From assembly GCA_022450155.1 (NCBI GenBank), contig JAKUQR010000001.1, forward strand, positions 1 to 64,000: a stretch of 64,000 nucleotides of DNA, in the 5' to 3' direction. The notes under the pieces are model-generated. The model was not told the origin of the DNA, did not search any database, and saw only the letters and a list, made by a program, of their open reading frames with translations. The DNA is from Gammaproteobacteria bacterium. Lineage in GTDB: Bacteria > Pseudomonadota > Gammaproteobacteria > Arenicellales > UBA868. This document shows, one piece after another, positions 19,180 through 27,496 of this stretch (its first letter is position 1; each line of letters begins with the position of its first letter). Position numbers and translations under genes: made by a program.

Positions 19180-20019
19180 TTACAACAGCCTCAGCCGCGT
19201 AATACAGTCCAACGGTGCGGTCTCGGCCAGGTACAGGTTTCCGGCGTTGTCCCCGCCCACTCCGTGTGCGCCGAAGCGGACTGGCCGACAGCGTCCGATC
19301 AGGGTGCCGTCCGGCGACAGCATGGAAAGCCTTGGAATCTGATCAGTCACAAAGACATTACCAGCCGGGTCTGCGTATATGTCCATCGGATGAAAAAAAT
19401 CCGTCCAGGCCTCGATGAATCGGCCTTCCAGATCGAACAACTGTACGCGGTTATTCTCCCGGTCCGCGACCAGCACTCGCTCGGCCGAGTCGACCCAAAC
19501 CGCATGTGGTGTGGTGAACTCCCCCGGACCCCCTCCAGGCCGACCCCAGGAAAACCGGAACGTTCCGTCGGCCGCAAAACAGTGCACTCGCGAATTGCCA
19601 TAACCATCCGAGACGTAGTAATCGCCGTTCGGTGCCTGGGCGATATCAGTCGGGTGGTTGAAAGGGTCATTGAACTGCGGTCGGTGCCTTTGACCCAGGC
19701 GGAAGCGCACCGCGCCTGAGGTCTCACAGGCCAGAATCTGGTGTGCATCACGGTCAACCAACAGAACGAGATCATCGCGGTTGATGAAAATGCCGTGGGC
19801 ATCAGAGAACTCACCCTCGCCCCAACTGTCGACCAGCGTTCCGTCTGGATCAAACACCAGCACCGGGGGATTGGAGCGCTGAAAGACGTAGACTCGGTCC
19901 CGCGAATCGACCGCCAACTGACTGACCGGGCCGAATGTCTGTCCGTCGGGCAATGTCCCCCAGGGGCACTCGACGGCATAGGTTTGACCCCCCAGGGTCA
20001 CGACAATATCATCACGCAT
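19180..20019 (-). CDS. NHL beta-propeller resembling peptidyl-alpha-hydroxyglycine amidating lyase (PAL)
   Basis: A 279-residue six-bladed NHL propeller without signal peptide. Its layout follows eukaryotic PAL: VYVFQRSN (Arg48) for the IFHRG region, AHGIF (His75), SDGYGNSR (Tyr140), TTPHAVW (His172) followed by VADRENNRVQLF, and AHGVGGD (His252). These correspond to the PAL zinc histidines and catalytic Tyr and Arg with similar spacing. PAL splits peptidyl-alpha-hydroxyglycine into an amide and glyoxylate. Cytoplasmic location and the neighbouring deacylase and M19 gene suggest a catabolic lyase acting on an alpha-hydroxy amide (inference). Could also be a sugar-lactone-type hydrolase. Confidence 0.8.
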   Translation of the reverse strand: MRDDIVVTLGGQTYAVECPWGTLPDGQTFGPVSQLAVDSRDRVYVFQRSNPPVLVFDPDGTLVDSWGEGEFSDAHGIFINRDDLVLLVDRDAHQILACETSGAVRFRLGQRHRPQFNDPFNHPTDIAQAPNGDYYVSDGYGNSRVHCFAADGTFRFSWGRPGGGPGEFTTPHAVWVDSAERVLVADRENNRVQLFDLEGRFIEAWTDFFHPMDIYADPAGNVFVTDQIPRLSMLSPDGTLIGRCRPVRFGAHGVGGDNAGNLYLAETAPLDCITRLRLL

Positions 20020-20116
20020 GATTGTTAATCGTTAGCCTGTTCAGCGGGTTGTTAGATTAAATAGTCACTGGGACTTTTCTATCTGAATTGGGGGGAAACC
20101 TGCCCATTCAAGTTAC

Positions 20117-20134
20117 ACCTGGGCCTGTCCAGGT
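20117..20134. promoter_or_regulatory. Inverted repeat ACCTGG-N6-CCAGGT
   Basis: Perfect 6-base arms with a 6-base spacer, about 100 bases upstream of the PAL-like gene start. Read on the minus strand it is TACCTG-N8-CAGGTG, similar to the repeat at 11443-11463. Candidate operator; no regulator is present nearby. Confidence 0.28.
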
Positions 20135-20243
20135 AGCATAGTCCGGCCTGTAATTCACCATCTACCGATCATAAAGCATAAACGCAGAATAAAATCCATA
20201 TTTTCGATTGTCTTTGAGCTGCCCACGTCATTTACAGGCACAT

Positions 20244-20279
20244 AAAAAGGCCACCACCCCTCTACAAGGGATGGTGGCC
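20244..20279 (-). terminator. Rho-independent terminator after SBP2
   Basis: On the minus strand, GGCCACCA pairs with TGGTGGCC and CCCT with AGGG, one mismatch apart, around a short loop; TTTTT follows directly. It starts about 60 bases after the SBP2 stop codon. Confidence 0.88.
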
Positions 20280-20340
20280 CGGATACAACCAAATTTCCGA
20301 CCTGTTACCAATAACGATTTGGCCTCAGGTCAGGACTGCC

Positions 20341-21936
20341 CTATTTCTCGATGTTCCAGAAAAAAGGTACCGGTGATATCAGCACACCCTTGAGGGATGA
20401 GCGATAGGCCGTTGGTTGAAACCATTGGCCATAGTTGACGTACGGTACGACTTCGTAGGCTCTTTTCTGCAACGCTATTCCGATCTCGACTTGCTTCGCG
20501 GGATCACTTTCACGACTGAACTGATCACGCAAATCTTCCAGCATCTTGTCGCATGGCCAACCAAACCAGGCCTCTTCCACGCAACCACCGGAGATACCGA
20601 TATTAGCAATTGGCGAGGCCACATCAGCGCCAGTGCTATAGGTGTGGAAGATGTTCCAGCCCCCGTCAGCGATGCTCTTGGTCTCGGCTCGCCGGGAGGT
20701 CAGAGTACTCCAGTCCATCGCCTGCACTTCGACCTTGGCACCGATCTTACGCAGCATCTGCGCGGTCACCAGTGAGGCACCGTGCAGAACCGGGATGTCG
20801 GTCGGATCCATCAGGATCAGCGTCTCACCGTTGTAGCCGCCTTCCTTGAGCAAGCGACGGGCCTCGTCCAGGTCCTGATTCATCAGGGGCCCGGAACCAA
20901 TGTCCGTATCCAGAGGCGTATCACACATGAAGTACGCAGCACAGGTCCGCCAGAACTTCTGATCGCCGATAATCGCCTGCAGGTAGTCCTCCTGCTTGAC
21001 CATATGCAGCAAGGCCTGGCGTGCCTTTGCATTATCAAACGGGGGATTTAGATGGTTTGGCCGCAACCAGCCTTGGGTCCCCAGGGGATCGATCACCTTG
21101 ATGGTGATATCGGGGTTGCCTTCCATTCCCGCCACCAGGTCGGGAGACGGGGTCTCCCAGAAGTCGATCTCACCAGCAATCAGGGCGTTCATGGTAGTCG
21201 CCGGATCAGGGATATACAGCCACTCGACCGTGTCGAAGTGGACGACCTTACCGCCGGCGGCGTAACTGGCGGGTTCAGAGCGCGGCTTGTAGTTGGTGTT
21301 CTTCCGGTAGGTAACTTTGACGCCCGGTATATAGCCATCTTTGTCGAACACAAAGGGTCCTGAACCGATAACCTCTGGCACTGCCTCGAATGCATCGGTT
21401 TTGGCCAGTCGTTCGGGCATCATGAACGGTACGTTGGACGAGATCTTACCGAGTGAATCGAGCACCAGACCATAAGGCTCGTTGAGCTTGAGAGTGAAGG
21501 TCTTGTCGTTGTTGGCCGTCCAGGACTCGGTGAACTTGGCCAGTTTCTGCCCCATGCCGTCGCGCTTGCTCCAGCGCTGAATACTGGCGATACAGTCTGC
21601 CGATGTCACGGGCGCTCCGTCATGCCAGGCCAGGCCCTCACGCAAGGTGAATGTATAGGTCAAACTATCGTCGCTGACCTTCCAGCCTTCGAGCATCTGC
21701 GGCTGGGGTATTAAGTTAGAATCCATCGCGATCAGGGTGTCGTACACCATGTAGCCATGGTTTCGTGTGATGTAGGCCGTGGTCCAAATCGGGTCTAGGT
21801 TCTTGAGATCCGCATGCGGCGCAACACGGAGCACTTTCTCCGCTATTGCCGGTCCAACACTGAGACCGAGAACCATACTCGCAAAGACCGAGCAGACACC
21901 AACTTTCAGAATATTCCTAACATTTTTTCTCAACAT
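20341..21936 (-). CDS. Peptide ABC transporter periplasmic binding protein (SBP family 5), SBP2
   Basis: A 531-residue DppA/OppA-type binding protein with a signal peptide of about 33 residues (cleavage near AIA). The mature part begins KVLRVAPHADLKNLDPIWTT, nearly the same as SBP1, and shares VEWLYIPD, CDTPLD and RRAETKSIADGGWNIFHT with it. GGAGG precedes the ATG and a strong terminator follows, so it is a single-gene unit. No permease or ATPase genes adjoin it; it probably feeds the DppBCDF-like complex encoded at 4.3-8.2 kb, with a different ligand range (inference). Confidence 0.95.
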   Translation of the reverse strand: MLRKNVRNILKVGVCSVFASMVLGLSVGPAIAEKVLRVAPHADLKNLDPIWTTAYITRNHGYMVYDTLIAMDSNLIPQPQMLEGWKVSDDSLTYTFTLREGLAWHDGAPVTSADCIASIQRWSKRDGMGQKLAKFTESWTANNDKTFTLKLNEPYGLVLDSLGKISSNVPFMMPERLAKTDAFEAVPEVIGSGPFVFDKDGYIPGVKVTYRKNTNYKPRSEPASYAAGGKVVHFDTVEWLYIPDPATTMNALIAGEIDFWETPSPDLVAGMEGNPDITIKVIDPLGTQGWLRPNHLNPPFDNAKARQALLHMVKQEDYLQAIIGDQKFWRTCAAYFMCDTPLDTDIGSGPLMNQDLDEARRLLKEGGYNGETLILMDPTDIPVLHGASLVTAQMLRKIGAKVEVQAMDWSTLTSRRAETKSIADGGWNIFHTYSTGADVASPIANIGISGGCVEEAWFGWPCDKMLEDLRDQFSRESDPAKQVEIGIALQKRAYEVVPYVNYGQWFQPTAYRSSLKGVLISPVPFFWNIEK

Positions 21937-22113
21937 GTTTTGCCTCCTTCAAGTATTTCGGTTGTGGAAACAGACATGGATCATCGAAGTAACAACTTAA
22001 TTCCCCAAAGTCGATCACCCACCTGGTGCAGCATACCCCTGACTCAGATATATTACAAATTCCAGGTCACTCATAAGCACGCCTGGTGAAACCAACAATA
22101 CACGAGGATCATT

Positions 22114-22956
22114 ATGAAACTGCTCCGCTACGGCTCTGCAGGTAAGGAGAAACCCGGCCTGCTCGATCAGGATGGTAGCATTCGGGACCTGTCGTCCGTC
22201 ATTAACGATATCGATGGTGAGACACTTTCACCTCGATCCATTGAACAGTTGTCCGGGATCGAACCAGAATCGCTGCCGACCGTGACAGGTGAACCACGAC
22301 TTGGCACTTGCGTCGGTAACATCGGTAAACTTGTGTGTATCGGTCTGAACTACTCAGATCATGCAAAAGAATCCGGTATGGCGATACCGACGGAGCCGAT
22401 TGTATTTATGAAAGCGATCAGTGCAATTTCGGGACCCAATGACAACATCGAGCTGATCCGAGAGTCTGAAAAAACAGACTGGGAGGTTGAATTGGGAATA
22501 GTGATCGGCTCACACACCAAATACGTGACTGAAGAAGATGCGTTGGATCATGTCGCGGGTTATTGCGTGGTTAATGATATCTCAGAGCGACACTGGCAAC
22601 TCGAACGCCAGGGCAACTGGACCAAAGGAAAATCAGGTGATACCTACGGCCCCGTTGGACCCTGGATGGTGACGCGAGACGAGGTATCTGACCCTCAGGC
22701 ACTAGACTTGTGGCTCGATGTGAATGGGCAGAGAATGCAGGACGGAAATACAGAGACGATGATTTTTTCTGTAAAGACCATCGTTTCCTATCTCAGTCAA
22801 TGCATGAGTCTGCAACCCGGTGATGTGATCGCTACCGGCACACCGCCTGGCGTTGGCCAGTCGATGAGCCCACCGGTTTTTCTTAAAGCCGGTGATAAGG
22901 TCCAGACTTGCGTAGCCGGATTAGGCGTCCAAAACCAAACTGTAGTTGAAGCTTAG
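22114..22956 (+). CDS. Fumarylacetoacetate hydrolase (FAH) family protein
   Basis: A 280-residue FAH-fold enzyme, typical of hydratases, decarboxylases and C-C hydrolases acting on 2-keto or acylpyruvate acids (ureidoglycolate-lyase-like annotations are frequent). It has LVCIGLNYSDHAKESG, DWEVELGIVIG with the metal-binding Glu residues, VNDISERHWQ with the metal Asp, GPVGPWMV and ATGTPPGVG. GAGGA precedes the ATG. First gene of a three-gene operon with a DMSP-lyase-like cupin and an epimerase. Substrate unknown. Confidence 0.92.
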   Translation: MKLLRYGSAGKEKPGLLDQDGSIRDLSSVINDIDGETLSPRSIEQLSGIEPESLPTVTGEPRLGTCVGNIGKLVCIGLNYSDHAKESGMAIPTEPIVFMKAISAISGPNDNIELIRESEKTDWEVELGIVIGSHTKYVTEEDALDHVAGYCVVNDISERHWQLERQGNWTKGKSGDTYGPVGPWMVTRDEVSDPQALDLWLDVNGQRMQDGNTETMIFSVKTIVSYLSQCMSLQPGDVIATGTPPGVGQSMSPPVFLKAGDKVQTCVAGLGVQNQTVVEA

Positions 22957-23000
22957 GCCATTCTGGCTTCTATCCCACATCTATCCGAGATGCCGTAGAT

Positions 23001-23789
23001 ATGACTAAGATCGCTTCAAAGTTTGCTTCCGAGCTTGTCGCTGCATTAGCCGATGCAGAGGCACCCACTAACCAACCAAGCGATAACGTCAAAGACAATA
23101 TTGATCGTTTCCGACACGCCTTAGAGATCGTGGGTGATGCCGACGATACCCAGGAAACCCGATCTACTCTGCCGAAAGATGCAGCGGATTGGTTAAATGA
23201 AGCACTCGGCGAACTAAATGGAACCCGGTCGTTCAATGATGCTGTTGTGATGGCTGCCAAAGCTGCCAGTTGGTATCAAATCTACAACGATGATAAGACT
23301 TCAGACAGCAAGGAAAGCAGCCCGATGCGGGATCTGGCTTCAGGCATGTATGCAGCACGATTGATTGGCCCCCATCGGGGACTAGTTCAATCTGATCAGG
23401 TTTTGGCCGGGTTATTTCTGCTTCGGAAAGAACTGCATTATCCGCTTCACCAGCACCAGAGTACTGAGATCTATTTTGCGGCATCTGGGAGTGTCCAGAT
23501 TCAGCATGGCATCAATGGCAAGCCCGAAACTCTTTTGCCAGGGCAGGTTTCACTGACGCCATCAAATCGGCTTCATGCCCTTACCATGGATGACCGACCT
23601 GTCCTTATATTGTGGGTGTGGTTGGGCGAATTCGGAGGGCGCAACTGGTGGTGGCACCGACAGGACAACGGGGGCTGGCGGCGTGATGCCTGGGAAAGAA
23701 GCAGCGATGCCAGCTGGGTTAAGACCGCGAGTGAGCAAGTACCTGATTCCGAGATAATCGCTCTCCAACCGAATAACAATCAATCCTGA
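23001..23789 (+). CDS. Cupin protein resembling DMSP lyases (DddQ/DddL type)
   Basis: A 262-residue protein with a helical N-terminal half and a C-terminal cupin. The metal motif is H152-x3-E156-x-Y158 (in HYPLHQHQSTEIYFAASG) with a later His192 (NRLHAL). This matches the His-Glu-Tyr-His centre of DddQ (125-129-131-163) in order and almost in spacing. DMSP lyases release dimethyl sulfide and acrylate. A Trp-rich tail (NWWWHRQDNGGW, about 215-226) follows. No acrylate genes are adjacent, so it may be a related lyase or isomerase rather than a true Ddd enzyme. It starts 44 bases after the FAH gene. Confidence 0.7.
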   Translation: MTKIASKFASELVAALADAEAPTNQPSDNVKDNIDRFRHALEIVGDADDTQETRSTLPKDAADWLNEALGELNGTRSFNDAVVMAAKAASWYQIYNDDKTSDSKESSPMRDLASGMYAARLIGPHRGLVQSDQVLAGLFLLRKELHYPLHQHQSTEIYFAASGSVQIQHGINGKPETLLPGQVSLTPSNRLHALTMDDRPVLILWVWLGEFGGRNWWWHRQDNGGWRRDAWERSSDASWVKTASEQVPDSEIIALQPNNNQS

Positions 23790-23826
23790 CAGCGCTTAGG
23801 GATTTACCAAGAAAGGAGATAGACCC

Positions 23827-24792
23827 ATGGCACAACAGCATTTTTTCGTGAGCGGCGCAATGGGCTGCATCGGTGCCTGGGTCGTCCGCAATCTTGTCCA
23901 GGAAAACTCATCGGTAACCGTGTTTGACCTCAGTACCGATCGCCACCGCCTAGAATTAATTATGACGACTGATGAGCTAGCACGTGTTACCTTTATCCAG
24001 GGTGATCTCACACAGACCAATACGGTCCGGGATGCACTAACCGACTCCGAAGCAACCCATATTATTCACCTGGGTGCCCTACAGGTCCCCTTCTGCAAAG
24101 CTGATCCACCAGTGGGCGCGGCGGTGAACGTTTTAGGCACAGTTAACATGTTCGAAGCCGCTAAGGCTGCAGGGATAGGACAACTGGTCTATGCCAGCAG
24201 CGTCGGTGTCTATGGCACCAAAGACATGTACACGGAGAGCCTGGTCCAACACGACACACCGCTTTACCCACTCAATCACTATGGTGTTTACAAGCAAGCC
24301 AATGAAGGCTCAGCCCGGGTGTATTGGCGCGATGACCACATTGCCAGCATTGGGTTTCGACCCTATACGGTCTATGGGCCCGGCCGCGACCAGGGAATGA
24401 CCTCTACCCCAACCCAAGCAATGCTCGCTGCCGCCCGCGGAGAGGCCTATCACATCAGCTTTGGAGGCTCTAACGGCTTTCAGTTTGTCGACGATATCGC
24501 TAAGTTGTTTATTCAGGCGGCCAGGCACGCTATTGAAGGTTCAGACGTGTTCAATATTCGTGGCGCGGTTGCACACATGTCAGAGGTCGTTGCAGCCATA
24601 CACGCCGTGTTGCCGGATGCTGAAGTCAGCCATGAGTCCGACGGACTGCCCTTCCCGGACGGGCAGGTCGACACCGAACTTCGACAAACCCTCGGCGAGA
24701 TTCCCGATACACCGCTTACAGTCGGTGTTGAAAAAACCATTCGACATTTCCAGGCTGCCCTCCAAGACGGTCGTCTACCGCGGTCAACTTAA
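23827..24792 (+). CDS. NAD-dependent epimerase/dehydratase (extended SDR)
   Basis: A 321-residue extended SDR with GAMGCIG near residues 10-16, ASSVGVYG (Ser), the catalytic HYGVYK motif and a RPYTVYGPGRDQGMT segment as in nucleotide-sugar epimerases. AAGGAG lies 10 bases before the ATG. It is the last gene of the FAH-cupin-epimerase operon and converges with the denD-like gene, with a small inverted repeat (24804-24820) between them. It may oxidise or epimerise a hydroxy acid or sugar; substrate unknown. Confidence 0.9.
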   Translation: MAQQHFFVSGAMGCIGAWVVRNLVQENSSVTVFDLSTDRHRLELIMTTDELARVTFIQGDLTQTNTVRDALTDSEATHIIHLGALQVPFCKADPPVGAAVNVLGTVNMFEAAKAAGIGQLVYASSVGVYGTKDMYTESLVQHDTPLYPLNHYGVYKQANEGSARVYWRDDHIASIGFRPYTVYGPGRDQGMTSTPTQAMLAAARGEAYHISFGGSNGFQFVDDIAKLFIQAARHAIEGSDVFNIRGAVAHMSEVVAAIHAVLPDAEVSHESDGLPFPDGQVDTELRQTLGEIPDTPLTVGVEKTIRHFQAALQDGRLPRST

Positions 24793-24816
24793 GATTCAGT
24801 CCCCTGATACTCAGTA

Positions 24817-25803
24817 TCAGAGATAGTCTTCGATGTAGTAACTAACGATCTCCTCGAGGGCGTCTTCTTTTGTGAAACCAAGAGAAGTTGCCAGAGAGTG
24901 CTCGCATTCCTGGGGCCAACCTGCACAAATCTGTTCTATAAAAGGGTCGGGGTTAACTGTGATCTGGCCCAGACTACGATGAACTGCCGCGGCGTGGAGC
25001 GCATCGATCATGTCCTGAACTGAAACGGTATGGCTCGGCAGGCTCACCGCCCGGTCATCCATGAGCCGATCTTTTTCCAGCTCGTGCAGACGGATGATGT
25101 TGTCCACGATGGCGCGGTAACCTAGAAGTGGCATGACGGTATCAACAGACACTGGTAATTCAAAGTCCACTCCATTGAGCGGCTCGCGAAATACGCCGCT
25201 GACAAAACTAGATGCCGCCTGATTAGGTTTTCCGGGTCTTATGATCACGGTCGGAAGACGCGCTGACCGGCCGTCAATAAAACCTTTACGGGTGTAATCA
25301 TTGATCATCAGTTCACCCATGGTCTTGGTTATTCCGTAGGTTGTCTGAGGCGTCTGCTTGACGTCATCCCCTACGATGCTGGGCATCCTGGATCCACCGA
25401 ATACTGCCATTGAACTGGCGAATACCATTCGGGCCTGACTGTCCCGAGCCCTCAAGGCTTCCAGCACATGACGCCCACCATCCAGATTCACCCGCATGGC
25501 TAGATCGAAATCCTTCTCACCCCCCCCACTGACGACTGATGCCAGGTGGAAGACCGAAATATCATCTCTGTCGATGAGTTTCCTTACGGTCTGTCCATCG
25601 GATATATCTCCAGCAACGATTGTGACCTTAGTATCGCCCTCGCGTTCCTCAAAAAGACCCGGTATCTCGACTGAATCAAACAACACCAGTTCGTCAATGG
25701 GCTCCTCCTGTCCCGACACCCCGGTAAGCCGACCCCGCTCACACAGAGCGCGCCCGAGACGTGCACCAATAAATCCCATCCCGCCAGTAATCACCACTTT
25801 CAT
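24817..25803 (-). CDS. denD: D-erythronate dehydrogenase-like extended SDR
   Basis: A 328-residue extended SDR that closely follows the DenD pattern: GGMGFIG, ELVLFD, FHLASVVSGGGEKDFDLA, a SSMAVFGG strand, the catalytic YGITK, NDYTRKGFIDGRSARLPT and IIRPGKPNQAASSF. DenD oxidises D-erythronate to its 2-keto acid in tetronate use. AAGGAC precedes the ATG. It is followed upstream on the same strand by an amidase (51-base gap). The partner isomerase and kinase of the known pathway are not in the window, so the substrate may be another hydroxy acid. Confidence 0.75.
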   Translation of the reverse strand: MKVVITGGMGFIGARLGRALCERGRLTGVSGQEEPIDELVLFDSVEIPGLFEEREGDTKVTIVAGDISDGQTVRKLIDRDDISVFHLASVVSGGGEKDFDLAMRVNLDGGRHVLEALRARDSQARMVFASSMAVFGGSRMPSIVGDDVKQTPQTTYGITKTMGELMINDYTRKGFIDGRSARLPTVIIRPGKPNQAASSFVSGVFREPLNGVDFELPVSVDTVMPLLGYRAIVDNIIRLHELEKDRLMDDRAVSLPSHTVSVQDMIDALHAAAVHRSLGQITVNPDPFIEQICAGWPQECEHSLATSLGFTKEDALEEIVSYYIEDYL

Positions 25804-25854
25804 TGGTTGTCCTTTTGTATCCCCGATACAAAACTAGGTGTAATAGCCTGTAAA

Positions 25855-27213
25855 TCAGCCCGCAGCGTTCAGCAACGGCGGACGCCGACTGTGCCAGTCA
25901 GTATCGTTCTGATAAGAATGACCGATCTGAAACAACAGCGTCTCTTCCCACGGTCGTCCGTTGAGCAACATGCCGATGGGCATCCCAGCCGAGGTAAATC
26001 CACACGGCACCGACAGCCCCGGTAGCCCCGCCCATGAAAATAGGTAAGTAAATCGAGTCAAATGGTGTGTTGTGGACAACATGTCGCTACTTTCTTCAAC
26101 CAACGGGGCAGTAATCGGCGTGGTCGGCGTCAGTATCACGTCTACCTGCTCCAGAGTTCGATCAACGGTCCGGTTCCACCGCTCCCTCGCGCGCAGGGCT
26201 GCAGCATAGTCACACCCGGCAATATCCCGGCCCAGCAGTATACGGTCCAGCACATCGCGGCCGAATTTCTCCGGGGCGCTTTCGACACGCTCTCGGTGAT
26301 ATTCATAAGCGTCGGCCCAGACCATCGGCATCACGGACTGCTGGGCATACTCCGCACCTTCGAGTTCAATCTCGACAATATCCGCTCCCAGTGCAGCCAA
26401 TCGCTGCGCACTGGCTTCGACGGCACTGCCCACACCTTCCTCCAGATCCTCCAAAAAGAATTTCTGGGGCAGTCCGATCCGGATCCCCTTGATACCATTG
26501 TCAAGACTACCGAGAAAATCCGGTTGCTCTCTGCGAACCGAATAGAGATCATCGTCGTCGTATCCCGCCATTACCGCGAACATGCGGGCGACAATCTCGA
26601 CGGACTCTCCCAGAGGGCCGACCGTATCGATCGCCGGACAGATCCGCGTAAAACTACCCGTCATCGGTATCGATCCCATAGATGGCCGGAGACCACTGAC
26701 ACCATTTATGGCGGCTGGTGTTCGCACTGAACCGCCTGTATCTGACCCCACTGCGCCAACACACATCTGTGCGGCCACAGAAGCACCCGCCCCACCGCTG
26801 GAGCCACTGGGTATTCGGTCCAGGTCCCAAGGGTTTCGGGTTGAACCATAATGAGGGTTCTGAGTCGTCGACCCATAAGCAAATTCATGCAGATTGGTCT
26901 TACCGAGAATCACGGCTCCGGCTTGTCGGAGTCTCTGAACGACCAGTGCATCGATTTCGGGAACATAGTCGGCGAAAAAGGTCGAACCGTTGGTACAAGG
27001 TGTCCCGGCGACGTCAATACAGTCTTTTACCGATATCGGCACACCCGCTAGTAGACCGCTGACTGCGCCTTGCTCACGCGCTCGATCTATCGATTCCGCC
27101 TCGCGTAGCGCACTCTCGGCGAGCACAGAAATGAAAGCGTTTACGACGGAGTCAAACCGCTCAATGTTGTTAAGACAACGCCGCGTTTCCTCGATTGCAC
27201 TCTGACCTGTCAT
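25855..27213 (-). CDS. Amidase signature family enzyme (GatA-like)
   Basis: A 452-residue amidase with a complete Ser-cisSer-Lys triad: ISVKDCID (Lys), PSGSSGGAGAS (cis-Ser) and GSDTGGSVRTPAA (nucleophile Ser). It ends with PCGFTSAGMPIGMLLNGRPWEE. The frame opens at 27240, but the ATG at 27213 follows GGAGA and is preferred. It is a stand-alone amidase: no gatB or gatC is near. It probably hydrolyses an amide in the cytoplasm and is the first gene of an amidase-denD unit. The 283-base divergent region to the HpaI gene carries an extended -10-like TGTTATCCT near 27403. Confidence 0.92.
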   Translation of the reverse strand: MTGQSAIEETRRCLNNIERFDSVVNAFISVLAESALREAESIDRAREQGAVSGLLAGVPISVKDCIDVAGTPCTNGSTFFADYVPEIDALVVQRLRQAGAVILGKTNLHEFAYGSTTQNPHYGSTRNPWDLDRIPSGSSGGAGASVAAQMCVGAVGSDTGGSVRTPAAINGVSGLRPSMGSIPMTGSFTRICPAIDTVGPLGESVEIVARMFAVMAGYDDDDLYSVRREQPDFLGSLDNGIKGIRIGLPQKFFLEDLEEGVGSAVEASAQRLAALGADIVEIELEGAEYAQQSVMPMVWADAYEYHRERVESAPEKFGRDVLDRILLGRDIAGCDYAAALRARERWNRTVDRTLEQVDVILTPTTPITAPLVEESSDMLSTTHHLTRFTYLFSWAGLPGLSVPCGFTSAGMPIGMLLNGRPWEETLLFQIGHSYQNDTDWHSRRPPLLNAAG

Positions 27214-27496
27214 GGTGAATCTCCAGCTCTGTTCGATCACGCAACAGCCTTCGCGTGCCCTACCTGATCAACCGACGTCTTGCTGCCCCAAAACCTGATT
27301 GTGACTGCTAAACCGCCACTTCAGCAAGCACGCACTGATGTCACTCACCGTCGCACAGTTTAGCCACGAAACATACCATATGACGCTCGGCCGGCGTGGC
27401 TGTTATCCTGTACTGTAAGCTCCCCGACTGTCTCAACCGAACATCGACTGCGACATTGACTCCTTCGACCTATGAACCGACCAAGTGGAGAACGTG

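Larger units (their letters stand above)
20020..20340. other. Intergenic region upstream of the PAL-like gene
   Basis: A 321-base gap between two minus-strand transcripts. It holds the terminator of SBP2 (20244-20279), an A+T-rich stretch around 20160-20215 suited to a promoter for the PAL-deacylase-M19 run, and an inverted repeat at 20117-20134. No convincing ORF or RNA gene was seen. Confidence 0.6.

Noticed and set aside
24804-24820. CTGATAC-TCA-GTATCAG as a bidirectional terminator
   Set aside because: Lies between convergent genes but has no T-tract and overlaps the stop codon of the denD-like gene.
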